A stretch of DNA of 64,000 nucleotides from positions 1-64,000 of the forward strand of contig NZ_JPRN01000002.1 in the NCBI RefSeq assembly GCF_000737715.1, given 5' to 3'. The stretch comes from Chryseobacterium sp. JM1. Lineage in GTDB: Bacteria > Bacteroidota > Bacteroidia > Flavobacteriales > Weeksellaceae. A model generated the notes under the pieces. That model had not been told where the DNA came from and ran no database searches. It saw only the letters and a program-made list of their open reading frames with translations. The position numbers were made by a program, and so were the translations under genes. Position 1 is the first letter of the stretch, and every line of letters begins with the position of its first letter. Of the stretch, positions 24,656-34,655 are shown in pieces.

Positions 24656-26272
24656 TTAAGTAGTCTGCTGTTGAAGCTGAGGTCCGGAAGCGATTAACTT
24701 CCTTCCTTCTTCAGTATCGCAGTACTGTTCAAAGTTTTTGATATATCTTGCGGCAAGATCTTTTGCTTTTTCTTCCCATTCTGCAGCATTGCTGTATGTT
24801 TCTCTAGGATCAAGGATACCTTCAGAAACATTTGGAAGCTGAGTTGGAATTTCAAGGTTCATGATTGGAACCTGAGTTTTAGGAGCATTTTCGATAGAAC
24901 CGTCAATGATGGCATCGATAATCGCTCTTGTATCTTTCAGAGAGATTCTCTTTCCTGTTCCGTTCCAACCTGTATTGACAAGATAAGCTTTAGCTCCGTG
25001 CTCCTTCATTTTTCCAATCAGTGTTTTAGAATACATGGTTGGGTGAAGGGTAAGGAAAGCTTCTCCGAATGCAGGAGAGAAAGATGGTTCCGGTTCTGTA
25101 ATTCCTCTTTCGGTACCTGCCAGTTTGGAAGTATATCCGCAAAGGAAGTGGTACTGAGCCTGGTTTTCATCCAAGATAGAAACCGGAGGCAATACTCCGA
25201 ATGCATCAGCAGAAAGATAAACGATCTTCTTAGCATGTCCTGCCTTAGATGGAAGAACAATCTTGTTGATATGATAAATTGGGTAAGATACTCTTGTATT
25301 TTCAGTGATAGATCCGTCTGTATAGTCAGCAACTCCGTTGTTTACGACTACATTTTCAAGAAGCGCATCTCTTTTGATCGCTCTGAAAATATCCGGTTCT
25401 TTCTCTTCAGAAAGGTCAATCACTTTAGCGTAACATCCACCTTCGTAGTTGAATACACCATTGTTGTCCCAACCGTGCTCATCGTCACCGATCAGGAATC
25501 TTTTAGGATCTGCAGATAAAGTTGTTTTTCCAGTTCCTGAAAGACCGAAGAAAAGAGCAACATCTCCTTCTTCACCTACGTTTGCAGAACAGTGCATAGA
25601 AGCCATTCCCTTCAATGGAAGGTAATAGTTCATCATGGCAAACATTCCTTTTTTCATTTCACCTCCGTACCACGTACCTCCGATGATCTGTAGTTTTTCA
25701 GTAAGATTGAACATGATGAAGTTCTCAGAGTTTAATCCCTGAGCTTCCCAGTTCGGGTTCGTAGTTTTAGAACCGTTGATCACTGTGAAATCCGGCTCCC
25801 CGAAGTTTTCAAGCTCGTAGTGAGACGGACGGATAAACATATTAGTAACGAAATGCGCCTGCCACGCTACCTCAACGATGAACCTTACTTTTAGCCTGGT
25901 ATCTGTATTGGTACCACAAAAAGCATCCACTACATAAATTTTCTTAGCCTCAGAAAGCTGGTTCAGCACTAATCCTTTACAAGAATCAAAATTTTCCGCT
26001 GTAGTAGGAAGGTTTACTTTCCCATCCCAGAAAATTGTATCTCTTGTAACATCATCCTGAACTATGTATCTGTCTTTAGGTGAACGACCTGTGAAAATTC
26101 CAGTTTTTACTGATACTGCACCGGATTCCGTAAGTTCAGCTTGCTCAAAGCCTTGATTATCAGGAGCCACTTCAGCCTGGTATAACTCTTCGTAAGACGG
26201 GTTATAGACTACTTCATAATTTCCTTTAATCCCTAATTTTTCTAAATCCTGGATGATTTTAGCGTGTTTCAT
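24656..26272 (-). CDS. pckA: Phosphoenolpyruvate carboxykinase (ATP)
   Basis: This 538-residue enzyme converts oxaloacetate and ATP to phosphoenolpyruvate, CO2 and ADP at the start of gluconeogenesis. The nucleotide loop GLSGTGKTT is at 243-251, the metal-binding [15 protein letters not shown] follows at 261-275, and the substrate-site segment [10 protein letters not shown] is at 60-69. Length is normal for the ATP-dependent class. It is a single gene with its own terminator and a 95-bp upstream gap to A/T-rich sequence. Confidence 0.97.
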   Translation of the reverse strand: MKHAKIIQDLEKLGIKGNYEVVYNPSYEELYQAEVAPDNQGFEQAELTESGAVSVKTGIFTGRSPKDRYIVQDDVTRDTIFWDGKVNLPTTAENFDSCKGLVLNQLSEAKKIYVVDAFCGTNTDTRLKVRFIVEVAWQAHFVTNMFIRPSHYELENFGEPDFTVINGSKTTNPNWEAQGLNSENFIMFNLTEKLQIIGGTWYGGEMKKGMFAMMNYYLPLKGMASMHCSANVGEEGDVALFFGLSGTGKTTLSADPKRFLIGDDEHGWDNNGVFNYEGGCYAKVIDLSEEKEPDIFRAIKRDALLENVVVNNGVADYTDGSITENTRVSYPIYHINKIVLPSKAGHAKKIVYLSADAFGVLPPVSILDENQAQYHFLCGYTSKLAGTERGITEPEPSFSPAFGEAFLTLHPTMYSKTLIGKMKEHGAKAYLVNTGWNGTGKRISLKDTRAIIDAIIDGSIENAPKTQVPIMNLEIPTQLPNVSEGILDPRETYSNAAEWEEKAKDLAARYIKNFEQYCDTEEGRKLIASGPQLQQQTT

Positions 26273-26399
26273 TTTACTTATATTTTCTATTTCTTTATTG
26301 GGTTCAACAAAATTAATATTAATTATTTGTTAAAGGTGGTTTAAATATAATGATATAAGTCAGAATGACAAATAAAAAAAAAGGATTGTAAATTATTGA

Positions 26400-27305
26400 T
26401 TATAAATTAATTATATCGGACCATTGAAAAACGGTATTAAAACCTTTTCCCCAAAAATAGTCCTCATAGCCGTCAAATTTAGCACTCATCACAAAATCTC
26501 CGCCCCAGGCCCCCAAACTTTTGACAAAAACCGGACAGTCTTTGAAAAATTTCTCTTTAACTGTGGGAATTTCAAGGAATTTCGAAATTTTTTGTTCATG
26601 AATCATCATCAGTTCGGAAAAACTTTCCAATTCATTGCATAACAAAACTTTTTTTGTGATATCCGAAAATTCGTCAACGAGTATTTGAGACTTCGGTTTT
26701 GACTTGTAAAAGTTGATTCCTTCCCTGCTGTCCTGTTTCTGATTTAAGTGAATAAAGATCAGTTCATTTTTGAACGGAGGATTGAAATCTGCCCTTTCAT
26801 AAAAGATTTCCGGCTTACTTCTGAACAGGATGGCTGATTTCTCTTTGGCAACGGCAATATCGTACCCGCTTCCGCCTAAACTGATACTGTTTAAATGAAA
26901 AGGATCAATAGCTGCCCACTCCGCAAGATTGTTCATCAGCGTTGAACTGCTGCCGAGTCCATAATCTGCAGGAAACTGAAGATTGGTCTTCAGATAATAA
27001 GTAGAATTCTTTTTGAATTTAATTTTAGAAAGCTGCTGAACGTTTTGTAAGGTTTTGAGAATAAATTCAGCGCTTGAAGGAATATTGGTTTCCAAGATCT
27101 GCCAGTTTTTATAGTCTATGACAGCCTTAAACCATAATTTGTTTTGATGAAAGGCTTCCCAAAAGATCAGGGATTTTCCATCTTCTTTTTCTTCAAAAAA
27201 AAACTCTTGTCCAAGCTTGGTAGGTACCGCCAGGACAAGAGCTCCGTCTATCGCGAAATATTCAGAAGTAAGCATAAGCTTTCCCGGTGAAAATATTCCG
27301 CTCAT
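26400..27305 (-). CDS. GYDIA-family GHMP kinase
   Basis: The 301-residue protein is a GHMP-type small-molecule kinase with the start SPGKLMLTSEYFAI, the phosphate loop YGLGSSSTLMNNLAEW (about 115-130) and the family's name motif SGYDIAVAK. In Flavobacteriia it is placed near the mevalonate pathway and is thought to act as a mevalonate or phosphomevalonate kinase, but the substrate is not proven by sequence. It lies 8 bp downstream of fabD and is cotranscribed with it. Confidence 0.85.
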   Translation of the reverse strand: MSGIFSPGKLMLTSEYFAIDGALVLAVPTKLGQEFFFEEKEDGKSLIFWEAFHQNKLWFKAVIDYKNWQILETNIPSSAEFILKTLQNVQQLSKIKFKKNSTYYLKTNLQFPADYGLGSSSTLMNNLAEWAAIDPFHLNSISLGGSGYDIAVAKEKSAILFRSKPEIFYERADFNPPFKNELIFIHLNQKQDSREGINFYKSKPKSQILVDEFSDITKKVLLCNELESFSELMMIHEQKISKFLEIPTVKEKFFKDCPVFVKSLGAWGGDFVMSAKFDGYEDYFWGKGFNTVFQWSDIINL

Positions 27306-27313
27306 ATTTTTTA

Positions 27314-28189
27314 TTAAATAGCTGAAGCAACTTCCACAGAAGGATCAATTTTCTTGATCAATCCCTGAAGTGTTTTTCCAGGACCTACTTCTACGAAATT
27401 AAACGCTCCGTCTTTGATCATATTCTGAACAGACTGTGTCCATTTTACAGGACCTGTAAGCTGAGCGATCAGGTTTTGTTTGATCTCTTCAGGATTAGTC
27501 ACTGCTGTAGTGGTGATATTCTGGTATACCGGAATAGTTGCTTTTCTGAATTTTGTATTTTCAATCGCAGCCGCCAGTCTTACCTGTGCAGGTTCCATCA
27601 AAGGTGAGTGGAACGCTCCGTTTACCGGAAGTAATAACGCTCTTTTTGCTCCCGCTTCTTTAAGCTTTACGCAAGCTTCTTCTACTGCAGCTGTTTCTCC
27701 TGAAATAACCAATTGGCCAGGACAGTTGTAGTTAGCCGGTACCACGATACCGCTGATCTGTGCACAGATTTCTTCAACTTTTGCGTCTTCAAGACCTAAA
27801 ATTGCAGCCATAGAGCTTGGATTGGCATCACAGGCTTCCTGCATTGCTTTTGCTCTTTCGGATACTAATTTCAGACCGTCGTCAAAGGATAAAACTCCAT
27901 TGGCAACCAAAGCTGAAAATTCTCCTAAAGAATGTCCTGCAACCATTTCAGCTCCAAGACCGTTCACTGCTTTTAAGGCAGCTACCGAGTGTATAAATAT
28001 AGAAGGCTGGGTAACCTCTGTTTTCTTAAGATCTCCATCCGTCCCGTTGAACATCAACGAAAGAATATCGAAACCTAAAATTTCATTGGCAGATTCCATT
28101 AAGTCCTTAATGTCTTTTCTAGAATCGTACAATTCTTTTCCCATTCCTACGAACTGAGAACCCTGCCCAGGAAATACAAGTGCTTTCAT
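27314..28189 (-). CDS. fabD: Malonyl-CoA:ACP transacylase
   Basis: The 291-residue cytoplasmic enzyme moves malonyl from CoA to acyl carrier protein for fatty acid synthesis. The nucleophile elbow GHSLGEF (residues 85-91; Ser87) and catalytic His194 (GAFHSPLM) are present, as are the start FPGQGSQFVGMG and the late VGPGKTLQGLIKK. Length matches the family. It heads a two-gene unit with the GHMP kinase. Confidence 0.96.
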   Translation of the reverse strand: MKALVFPGQGSQFVGMGKELYDSRKDIKDLMESANEILGFDILSLMFNGTDGDLKKTEVTQPSIFIHSVAALKAVNGLGAEMVAGHSLGEFSALVANGVLSFDDGLKLVSERAKAMQEACDANPSSMAAILGLEDAKVEEICAQISGIVVPANYNCPGQLVISGETAAVEEACVKLKEAGAKRALLLPVNGAFHSPLMEPAQVRLAAAIENTKFRKATIPVYQNITTTAVTNPEEIKQNLIAQLTGPVKWTQSVQNMIKDGAFNFVEVGPGKTLQGLIKKIDPSVEVASAI

Positions 28190-28259
28190 GTAATGAATTA
28201 AATATTATGCAAATATAAAGATAATGTTAAAAATATTCCTTTAAAAAGGCATAAATCGG

Positions 28260-30206
28260 TTAAGGAACTAATCTAATCACGCGGTATCCGGTGTTTACAT
28301 ACGCTCCGTTTGCTTTTGATTTTACAAACTCAAACTTGGTGGCAAGCTGTGTCTGTACTTTGTTCATCTGCTTAAAGATCTCTCCTTTTCTGTTTTCTCT
28401 GGTCAGCATATCGTTTACGACATCAAAGCCAACGATGGCATATTTAGGAGGTGTTTTGCAGTATTTGTTTTTATAGGCTGCCAAGATCTCTTTTTCAAAA
28501 TTACCATCTGCATTGATCTTTCTGTCCATCAGATACACAAGGCTTGCCTGGCTCAGTTCATCTACTTTTTTCTCAAAAGTTGGAGAATAGTACATACTGA
28601 AGGCTTTTACACCCTGAACGTCTTTGGAAAGGGCTATCATTTTATTGGCGAAAGCTTCACCGGCAGCATCATTGTCGCTGGCAAGAATAGCAATAACCGG
28701 AGCAGACTGCCCAGTCATCATATTCTGATCCAGCTGAATTTCTGCAGGAGAGTTGACGATAATAATGTTTGGATTTTTAACTGCTTTCTCCAGACCGCCT
28801 TTGATGTAGCCTGCAATTTCTTTTTTGCTGTCTGCTACCACATAGATTTTCTGATCTGAATATACGCCTTTTACTTCTTCAACAATTTTATCTGCATAAG
28901 TCTGGTCATTGGTTTCCACGATGATCAGGTTGCTGTAATTGTACAGTTCCGGAGAGTTAGCGAAAGGTGCCACAACCGGGATTTTCTGATTCTTGGTAAA
29001 ATCAAGAACATCAATAACGTTTGATTTGAAGAATGGGCCAATGATCAGATCCGTATTTTCAGGATTGATCTGTGCCATTGAGTTTTTAAATGAAGCTTCG
29101 TTTCCTGAATCTACAATTTTGATATCCAGTTTCTGCCCGCCTCTTGCATTTCTTTCGATGGCTAATTTAGCTCCGGTAAGGAAATCCAGTGCCATTCCTC
29201 TGTACTGAGTTTCGTTGGTACTGTATCCGAAAGGAAGCATTAAAACAACGCTCAATGCATCACCGCTTTTCTTTACATAAGCCGGATCCTGTTTTTTGAT
29301 CTTCAGGACCATTCCTGATTTCAGCCCTTTTGAAAGATCCGGGTTCAGAGCGATCAGTTCATCAATCGAGATTCCGAATTTATTAACGATGGAGAACACA
29401 GTGTCTCCCTGCTGAACGGTGTAGGTTACGTAATCATCATCAGTGGCTGCAGGAGTTGCAGTTGAAGTAGATTTTTCGTTACCTGAATCTATTTTGGTTT
29501 TAGGATTTACCGGCTCAGTGACTGAAGTGGTATCCGTTTTTGATTTTTTTACGATAATGGTTTCGCCCGGCTTCAGTCCTTTTTCCTCCAATCCAGGATT
29601 TAAGGTATAGAGTTCCTGCTGGCTGATTCCAAACTGTTTTGTAATTCTGTAATAATTATCTTTGGCCTGAATGACATAAGATTCCCCTTCTTTAACTGCT
29701 GTTTTAGGAGTCTCAGCATGAGTTTCCACCTGTTTAGGGGTTACGGCTACAGGAGCCGTCTGCTGGTCTCCGCCATATTTCTTGATGCTGTCTAGCGGCA
29801 AAGTGATCTCATCTCCTATTTTCATATGGGTATCGAGCTCAGGATTCAGTTTTCTCAGGTCTGCTTCAGAGATACGGTACTGTTTTGTAATTCCGTACAC
29901 CGTCTGTTTAGGTTGCAGGATAATTTTTCCAACCTGCCCATTTGAATGACTTGGTTTTGCTTTTTCAACCACTGCAGGCTTAGACACCGAAGCGGTCTGT
30001 TTTTCAGCTTTCACTGTCACAACATCTCCAATAGCCAGCTTACCGTCTTTGAATTTTGGGTTCAGCTTTAACAATTCATCTACAGTTATCCCGTATTTCT
30101 TAGCAATATTGTAAGGATTGTCTCCTTTCACAACGGTGTGCGAGTTCTGGGCAGATACTCCCAAAACCATACATAAACTGGACAAAATAAAAAACCTCTT
30201 TATCAT
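28260..30206 (-). CDS. Four-LysM protein with a periplasmic-binding-protein-like C-terminal domain
   Basis: The 648-residue exported protein (signal peptide to about residue 19, VSAQ) has four LysM repeats near 22-66, 94-137, 176-220 and 262-308, each with a YxIxKxFGI-type core, joined by Ser/Thr/Pro/Lys linkers. The rest (about 320-648) resembles the type I periplasmic binding fold of amino acid ABC transporter receptors (LLIGPFF, PVVAPFANSP, AIVGFDVVNDML). LysM should bind peptidoglycan. In Flavobacteriia this combination is common but its ligand is unknown. There is no ABC transporter gene beside it. Confidence 0.85.
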   Translation of the reverse strand: MIKRFFILSSLCMVLGVSAQNSHTVVKGDNPYNIAKKYGITVDELLKLNPKFKDGKLAIGDVVTVKAEKQTASVSKPAVVEKAKPSHSNGQVGKIILQPKQTVYGITKQYRISEADLRKLNPELDTHMKIGDEITLPLDSIKKYGGDQQTAPVAVTPKQVETHAETPKTAVKEGESYVIQAKDNYYRITKQFGISQQELYTLNPGLEEKGLKPGETIIVKKSKTDTTSVTEPVNPKTKIDSGNEKSTSTATPAATDDDYVTYTVQQGDTVFSIVNKFGISIDELIALNPDLSKGLKSGMVLKIKKQDPAYVKKSGDALSVVLMLPFGYSTNETQYRGMALDFLTGAKLAIERNARGGQKLDIKIVDSGNEASFKNSMAQINPENTDLIIGPFFKSNVIDVLDFTKNQKIPVVAPFANSPELYNYSNLIIVETNDQTYADKIVEEVKGVYSDQKIYVVADSKKEIAGYIKGGLEKAVKNPNIIIVNSPAEIQLDQNMMTGQSAPVIAILASDNDAAGEAFANKMIALSKDVQGVKAFSMYYSPTFEKKVDELSQASLVYLMDRKINADGNFEKEILAAYKNKYCKTPPKYAIVGFDVVNDMLTRENRKGEIFKQMNKVQTQLATKFEFVKSKANGAYVNTGYRVIRLVP

Positions 30207-30244
30207 ACTCGGTAATTATAATTTACAAAAATACTTCTTTAAAA

Positions 30245-31831
30245 TTAAATGGCAACAATTATTAATTTGGATTCTTGAACCATCATTTCTTCCCAACAAT
30301 TTTCAAGCCATGAATAGCCGTAATCGGAAAAGAATACACTGAAGTTATAGACTCTTTCCTGCCAGGTTTTGGAGGGGTGAACATCTAGAAACAATCTCTC
30401 CAGCCTTTCGAGCAATTCACCCTGTTTTATTTTTTCGGCGTGCAGCAAGCGCTTTTTCATTCTTTTAAATGATTTCAGCTGTCTGACTTCTTCTGCCTTC
30501 ACCATATTTCCGAAAGAAAGTTCGGTAGTTTCTGCTATCGTTTTCAGTTCGGAGAAGCTTTTCTCCAAAAGTATTTCTTTTTCTTCAAGCAATGACAATA
30601 CACTGCTGTCTTTTAAAATTTTCTGATTGGTAATGGCTGTAAAGTTTCCAAAGAAATCTTCAATACTCAAATCCAATTTTTCAATTTTACCTACTGTTTT
30701 TTCTTTAATGAAAAGCATAGAGTTTCTCGGAATCAAAACAGGGAACGGAATATTGACTGCTGCAAAATAATCTTTAAGCTCCAGCCAATACATGATTTCT
30801 GCATTTCCTCCGATGTACGCCAAATTAGGAAGTACTTTTTCCTGATACACAGGACGCATCAAAGCATTCGGACTGAATCTTTCGGGATGACTGTCCAGCT
30901 CCTGAAGGATTTCTTCCTGCGTAAATTTTTTGTCTGTATCTACTGCAATATATTTTTCACCGTCAAAGTCGATTCTGTCTCTGGTTTCCGAAAGATAGAA
31001 AAGGTTGATATCTCTTGGATTCACCTGAACTTTTCCATATTTCTTGGTCAGAAAATCTACTTTTTCTTTTGAGTTTTTCTGTAAACTGAAATAAAGCAAT
31101 TCGTCTCTGAAAATATCTTTGATCTGGTTTTTAAGCTCTGTGGAGTCGCCATCCATGATCAAAAGCCCAAATTCAGAGAACAGTCTGTTCACTAAGGTTT
31201 TGATGGCCTCCGTCAATGTATTTCCTACTTTATACGCTTCCTTCATCATCAGGATCAGCTCTGTCCCGAATACGGAATCTTTAAATTCCTTTTCAAATTC
31301 TGAGATGAAAAAAGTATCGCTGATGGTAATTCTTCCCACCGGACCGCCTGACTTTTCATTGATCTCATAATAATTGTTTTCCGTCTTAAAATGATTGATC
31401 TCTGCAAAATCATGATCTTCTGATGCCATCCAGTATACCGGAACGAAATTAAAATCCGGAAAGTTTTCCTTCAGATAAGTACAGCTTTTAATGGTCTGTA
31501 AAATTTTATAGACAAAGAAAACAGGTCCGGAGAACAGGTTCAGCTGGTGTCCGGTCGTTATGGTAAAGGTATTGGGTTGTCTCAGGTTTTCCAGGTTCTC
31601 TTTCTGCTTTGAGGAAAGCGTAAGGTCTGAAAGTTGTTTTTCCAGCACATCAGACAAGATCTGTCTCTGATCCGGTGTAAATGAATTCTGTTTGAGATGG
31701 ATCTGATCTTTAAAGTGATCTAAAGAAAAGGTATTGTTTTCAAAGCCCTCAATCTTTTGGTTCAGAAAATCTTTTACCAGCTGAGGAATGCTTTCTATAT
31801 CGTTAAATGATATTTTATTTATTGTTTTCAA
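30245..31831 (-). CDS. bshC: Bacillithiol biosynthesis cysteine-adding enzyme
   Basis: BshC links cysteine to GlcN-malate in the last step of bacillithiol synthesis. The family appears over the whole length: NTFTITTGHQLNLFSGP, FVPVYWMASEDHDFAEINH, and MRPVYQEKVLPNLAYIGGNAE, with a coiled coil in the last third. I chose the TTG at 31831 (LKTINKIS, 528 residues), which matches the usual family start and leaves a 13-bp gap after the porin gene. An upstream TTG at 31867 would overlap the porin gene and add 12 unlike residues. It is cotranscribed with the porin gene upstream. Confidence 0.93.
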   Translation of the reverse strand: MKTINKISFNDIESIPQLVKDFLNQKIEGFENNTFSLDHFKDQIHLKQNSFTPDQRQILSDVLEKQLSDLTLSSKQKENLENLRQPNTFTITTGHQLNLFSGPVFFVYKILQTIKSCTYLKENFPDFNFVPVYWMASEDHDFAEINHFKTENNYYEINEKSGGPVGRITISDTFFISEFEKEFKDSVFGTELILMMKEAYKVGNTLTEAIKTLVNRLFSEFGLLIMDGDSTELKNQIKDIFRDELLYFSLQKNSKEKVDFLTKKYGKVQVNPRDINLFYLSETRDRIDFDGEKYIAVDTDKKFTQEEILQELDSHPERFSPNALMRPVYQEKVLPNLAYIGGNAEIMYWLELKDYFAAVNIPFPVLIPRNSMLFIKEKTVGKIEKLDLSIEDFFGNFTAITNQKILKDSSVLSLLEEKEILLEKSFSELKTIAETTELSFGNMVKAEEVRQLKSFKRMKKRLLHAEKIKQGELLERLERLFLDVHPSKTWQERVYNFSVFFSDYGYSWLENCWEEMMVQESKLIIVAI

Positions 31832-31844
31832 CTTGGTTTGGCTT

Positions 31845-33782
31845 TTAGTTGAACAAATACCACACAATTCCGATGTTTAATCTAAAATCATAAACCGGAT
31901 AATGTGGAAATGCATATGCTTTATTATTGGAGATGAGTGTTCCTATTTGTTGTCCTTCTACGTAGAAAAACATTTTTTTAACCTTCATATTGATATAAAG
32001 ATCGGCAATAGGCTGTCCTCCGATAGAGAATGAATCTGCACGAGGCAAGATATATTCATTAAGGATCGGGAAGTAATCTCTTGATGCAAATTTTGAGAAA
32101 TAATAGACTTTCACTCCCATTTGAACCTCGGCCGCATCTTTAAAGGCTTTGCTCTGGAAGAAGAAGTTGGCTCTTCCGATGAAACTTGGCATGGGCAGAA
32201 GTTCTTTATTTGTTAATGCATTCTGGAAATGAAGTCTTGTATTAAGATGGAATTTTCCGAAACTGAATGTAGCATCACCTCCAATCTGAGAAATATTCAG
32301 TGAGCTGCTGCTCTGTTGCGGAGCTCCGTCTGCATTGAAATACGTGTAGTTGTCTATTCTAAAATAATTAGCGAAAATTTCGGTTTTGAACCATTTTAGA
32401 TTTACACTTCCTCCGATTTCCGTTACCGTCTGATTTTTCGCGTTTTCCAGATAGTAGTTGTATTTGTTGTAAACGGATGTATTTAAAAGGTAGTTAAATG
32501 AAGGGTATGCACTCTGGAAATTTACTTTCGCATTCACGAAATAATCTTTGATTGGCTCAAACTTGATATTGTTGGTAGTTCTAAGATAACTTCCGAACTG
32601 GCTTCCATTTGAAAATTCTAAAAATGATTTCAGCTGGAACTTGTCCCAAAGTTTAATCTGCAAGTTTCCAACAGCTCCGATTCTGTTTTCTTTAAGTTCA
32701 CCCGGAAGCGCTGTTCCATTGACGGTAGCAAGATCTCTCACTCCAAATTTAATCATTTGATAACGTACTCCCCCATCAAGCTTGAATTTTTCATTGTTAA
32801 AAACCAAACTTACCGTATTGCTGAAGTTATCTGAATATTTTTTTGTGGTCAGCGGGAAACCGTTCGTCAGTTCTGAAACATTATCATACCAATACGATTC
32901 TACACCTCCCTGGTTATAAAAATACTTATTCCCCTGATGAGATAAGGTATGCCTGATGCTGAAAGGAAATTTCTCTGCATTAAATGGCGTAAACTGATGG
33001 CTCAGATAATATCTTCTGTATGAATACTGAGAACTTGATGATGCCAGATTAACCTGGGCATTCTGTCTATTTTTGTAATTACTGTCTCCACTTTGGAACA
33101 GATCATCTTCTGTGATTCCTCCACTTTCCTGGTTGTTGACGTTCTGATGTAGATAATGGGCAAACAATTCATAATTCCCGCTCTTGGAAGTATAGTGTCC
33201 TGAAAACAAAGTATTGTTATTGGACGCTAATGAATTCCTGTAAAACCCCTGAGAACGAAGCCCCATATAGTTGATGGCAAAGTTGAATCTTTTTCCGATA
33301 TTCTGGGTATACGTAGAATTCAAAGCTGCTCCGTTTTTCATCGCGGTATGATAGACGAAAGTGGCTGTAGGTGTTTTTACATCATAGTACTTCACATCAT
33401 CGGCACTGATGATCATGTACGATTTGTTGGAAGGCAGCAGAGACAGGTTCTGCTCCGGATTTACTTCATACACCAAAGGATTGAATCCGGCTCCTATATT
33501 GGCAACCTGGGCTTTCCCGAAGTTGTCTGTATTATTATATTGTGAATAAATATGCGTTTTGTCAAAAGTCATCACGGTATCAAAAATCTTCTTTTCAGAA
33601 AATTGGGTCTGATACAGATAATCATTAATGGTAGGTTTAAAAATTTTCAGGGAATCTTTTTTCCCGTTATCTACAACAAGGGTGTCTTCTTCTTTCTGCG
33701 GGCTCTTGATATCTGTTTTATTAACAACTTGAGCCTTCGAGACAAAACCGAAGAAGATTATGATAAAAAGGATGTACTTCAT
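31845..33782 (-). CDS. Putative outer-membrane porin
   Basis: Start at 33782 (MKYILFIIIFFGFVSKAQ, a signal peptide) gives 645 residues; the frame is open 30 bp upstream but a promoter element lies there. The mature part is beta-barrel-like with many aromatic strands and a Phe-terminated end (VWYLFN). It matches the pattern of the Bacteroidota 'putative porin' family. The barrel includes Ser- and Asn-rich loops. Substrate unknown. It is followed by bshC after 13 bp. Confidence 0.8.
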   Translation of the reverse strand: MKYILFIIIFFGFVSKAQVVNKTDIKSPQKEEDTLVVDNGKKDSLKIFKPTINDYLYQTQFSEKKIFDTVMTFDKTHIYSQYNNTDNFGKAQVANIGAGFNPLVYEVNPEQNLSLLPSNKSYMIISADDVKYYDVKTPTATFVYHTAMKNGAALNSTYTQNIGKRFNFAINYMGLRSQGFYRNSLASNNNTLFSGHYTSKSGNYELFAHYLHQNVNNQESGGITEDDLFQSGDSNYKNRQNAQVNLASSSSQYSYRRYYLSHQFTPFNAEKFPFSIRHTLSHQGNKYFYNQGGVESYWYDNVSELTNGFPLTTKKYSDNFSNTVSLVFNNEKFKLDGGVRYQMIKFGVRDLATVNGTALPGELKENRIGAVGNLQIKLWDKFQLKSFLEFSNGSQFGSYLRTTNNIKFEPIKDYFVNAKVNFQSAYPSFNYLLNTSVYNKYNYYLENAKNQTVTEIGGSVNLKWFKTEIFANYFRIDNYTYFNADGAPQQSSSSLNISQIGGDATFSFGKFHLNTRLHFQNALTNKELLPMPSFIGRANFFFQSKAFKDAAEVQMGVKVYYFSKFASRDYFPILNEYILPRADSFSIGGQPIADLYINMKVKKMFFYVEGQQIGTLISNNKAYAFPHYPVYDFRLNIGIVWYLFN

Positions 33783-33800
33783 GCGTTTATTTATATTGTT

Positions 33801-33808
33801 CAAAAGTA
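33801..33808 (-). promoter_or_regulatory. Promoter -7 element for the porin-bshC unit
   Basis: On the minus strand TACTTTTG matches TAnnTTTG exactly and lies 18 bp before the ATG at 33782. No clear TTTG was found 19-21 bp upstream. Confidence 0.45.
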
Positions 33809-33873
33809 ACATGAAACCTTAAAGTTCCATTATTGATTTTTGTACAGCAAAAATAAGAAATAAAAGGAAACAA

Positions 33874-33898
33874 AAACCCCTGCCATTCGCAGGGGTTT
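33874..33898 (-). terminator. Terminator of the 33910-34587 gene
   Basis: AAACCCCTGC (33874-33883) and GCAGGGGTTT (33889-33898) are exact reverse complements around a 5-nt loop, with a TTTTTGTTT run on the minus-strand side. It lies 11 bp past the stop codon. Confidence 0.9.
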
Positions 33899-33909
33899 AT
33901 ATATGGTGT

Positions 33910-34587
33910 TTACTTGTTTACAAATTCTACCAGTTTTATCATATCCGGTTCTTTGTTGAAATTGATTTTATTGGATTTCACAAAGGTTTCAAGCTCCTTT
34001 TTGTCTATTGAAAAAATTCCTGATGCTTCTGAAACATTCTTTGGAAATTTTGAAAACTTTTTGTCTTTGGCTATCAGATAGAGATCCTTATCTCTTTCGT
34101 AGTAATCGTTGGCATCCTGTGTAAAGCCATTGTTACTTTTGGTTCCTGTCATCAGTTCCATTTTTTCTCTTTTATACAAAGAAAATTTTGGACTGTCTAC
34201 GAGCAATACCAGATACCCTGACTTTGTTTTGCTGTCATATGAATAATTAATAGATTCATATGTTTTTTTCAGTGACGGAAAGCTGACTTTAAGTCCTTCT
34301 GTTTTATTGGCGTTGTACAGTTCGTCTCCTATTTTGAATTCCATTTCATCTCGGTAAGCGTTGTATCGCAGATCCTGAACATTTTTACTGTAATCTTTTA
34401 TCGTTACTTTTTCAAATTTATCGCCATTTACATATGGGGAACCATCAATTTTATGATCCTCTTTACGAACTCTTCCGGGTTTGCTGTAGAAGCCGTCTGG
34501 TGTAGTTACTACATTAAGGATATCGGTTTCCTGGGAAAAAAGGCTTTGTGATACGAGTATTCCAGTAATAAAAAGTATTTTTTTCAT
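33910..34587 (-). CDS. Hypothetical exported protein
   Basis: The 225-residue product has a signal peptide (MKKILFITGILVSQSLFSQ). The rest is rich in Lys, Asp and Tyr and has no motif I recognise. It sits between the SusD gene terminator and its own strong terminator, so it is probably a single-gene transcript, but no clear promoter was found in the short upstream gap. Confidence 0.65.
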   Translation of the reverse strand: MKKILFITGILVSQSLFSQETDILNVVTTPDGFYSKPGRVRKEDHKIDGSPYVNGDKFEKVTIKDYSKNVQDLRYNAYRDEMEFKIGDELYNANKTEGLKVSFPSLKKTYESINYSYDSKTKSGYLVLLVDSPKFSLYKREKMELMTGTKSNNGFTQDANDYYERDKDLYLIAKDKKFSKFPKNVSEASGIFSIDKKELETFVKSNKINFNKEPDMIKLVEFVNK

Positions 34588-34610
34588 ATTAATATTGGTC
34601 TTAAGATTAA

Positions 34611-34635
34611 AAAAGCCGCTTAGAGCGGCTTTTTT
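34611..34635 (-). terminator. Terminator of the second SusC/SusD pair
   Basis: AAAAAGCCGCT and AGCGGCTTTTT form an exact 11-bp stem around TAG, with T-runs on both strands. It lies 21 bp past the SusD stop codon. Confidence 0.9.
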
Positions 34636-34655
34636 ATTATTTAGTTTATCTATTA

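Noticed and set aside
24998..25519. 173-codon plus-strand frame opposite pckA
   Set aside because: It is antisense to a well-conserved enzyme and is Cys/Phe/Ser-rich with no motif.
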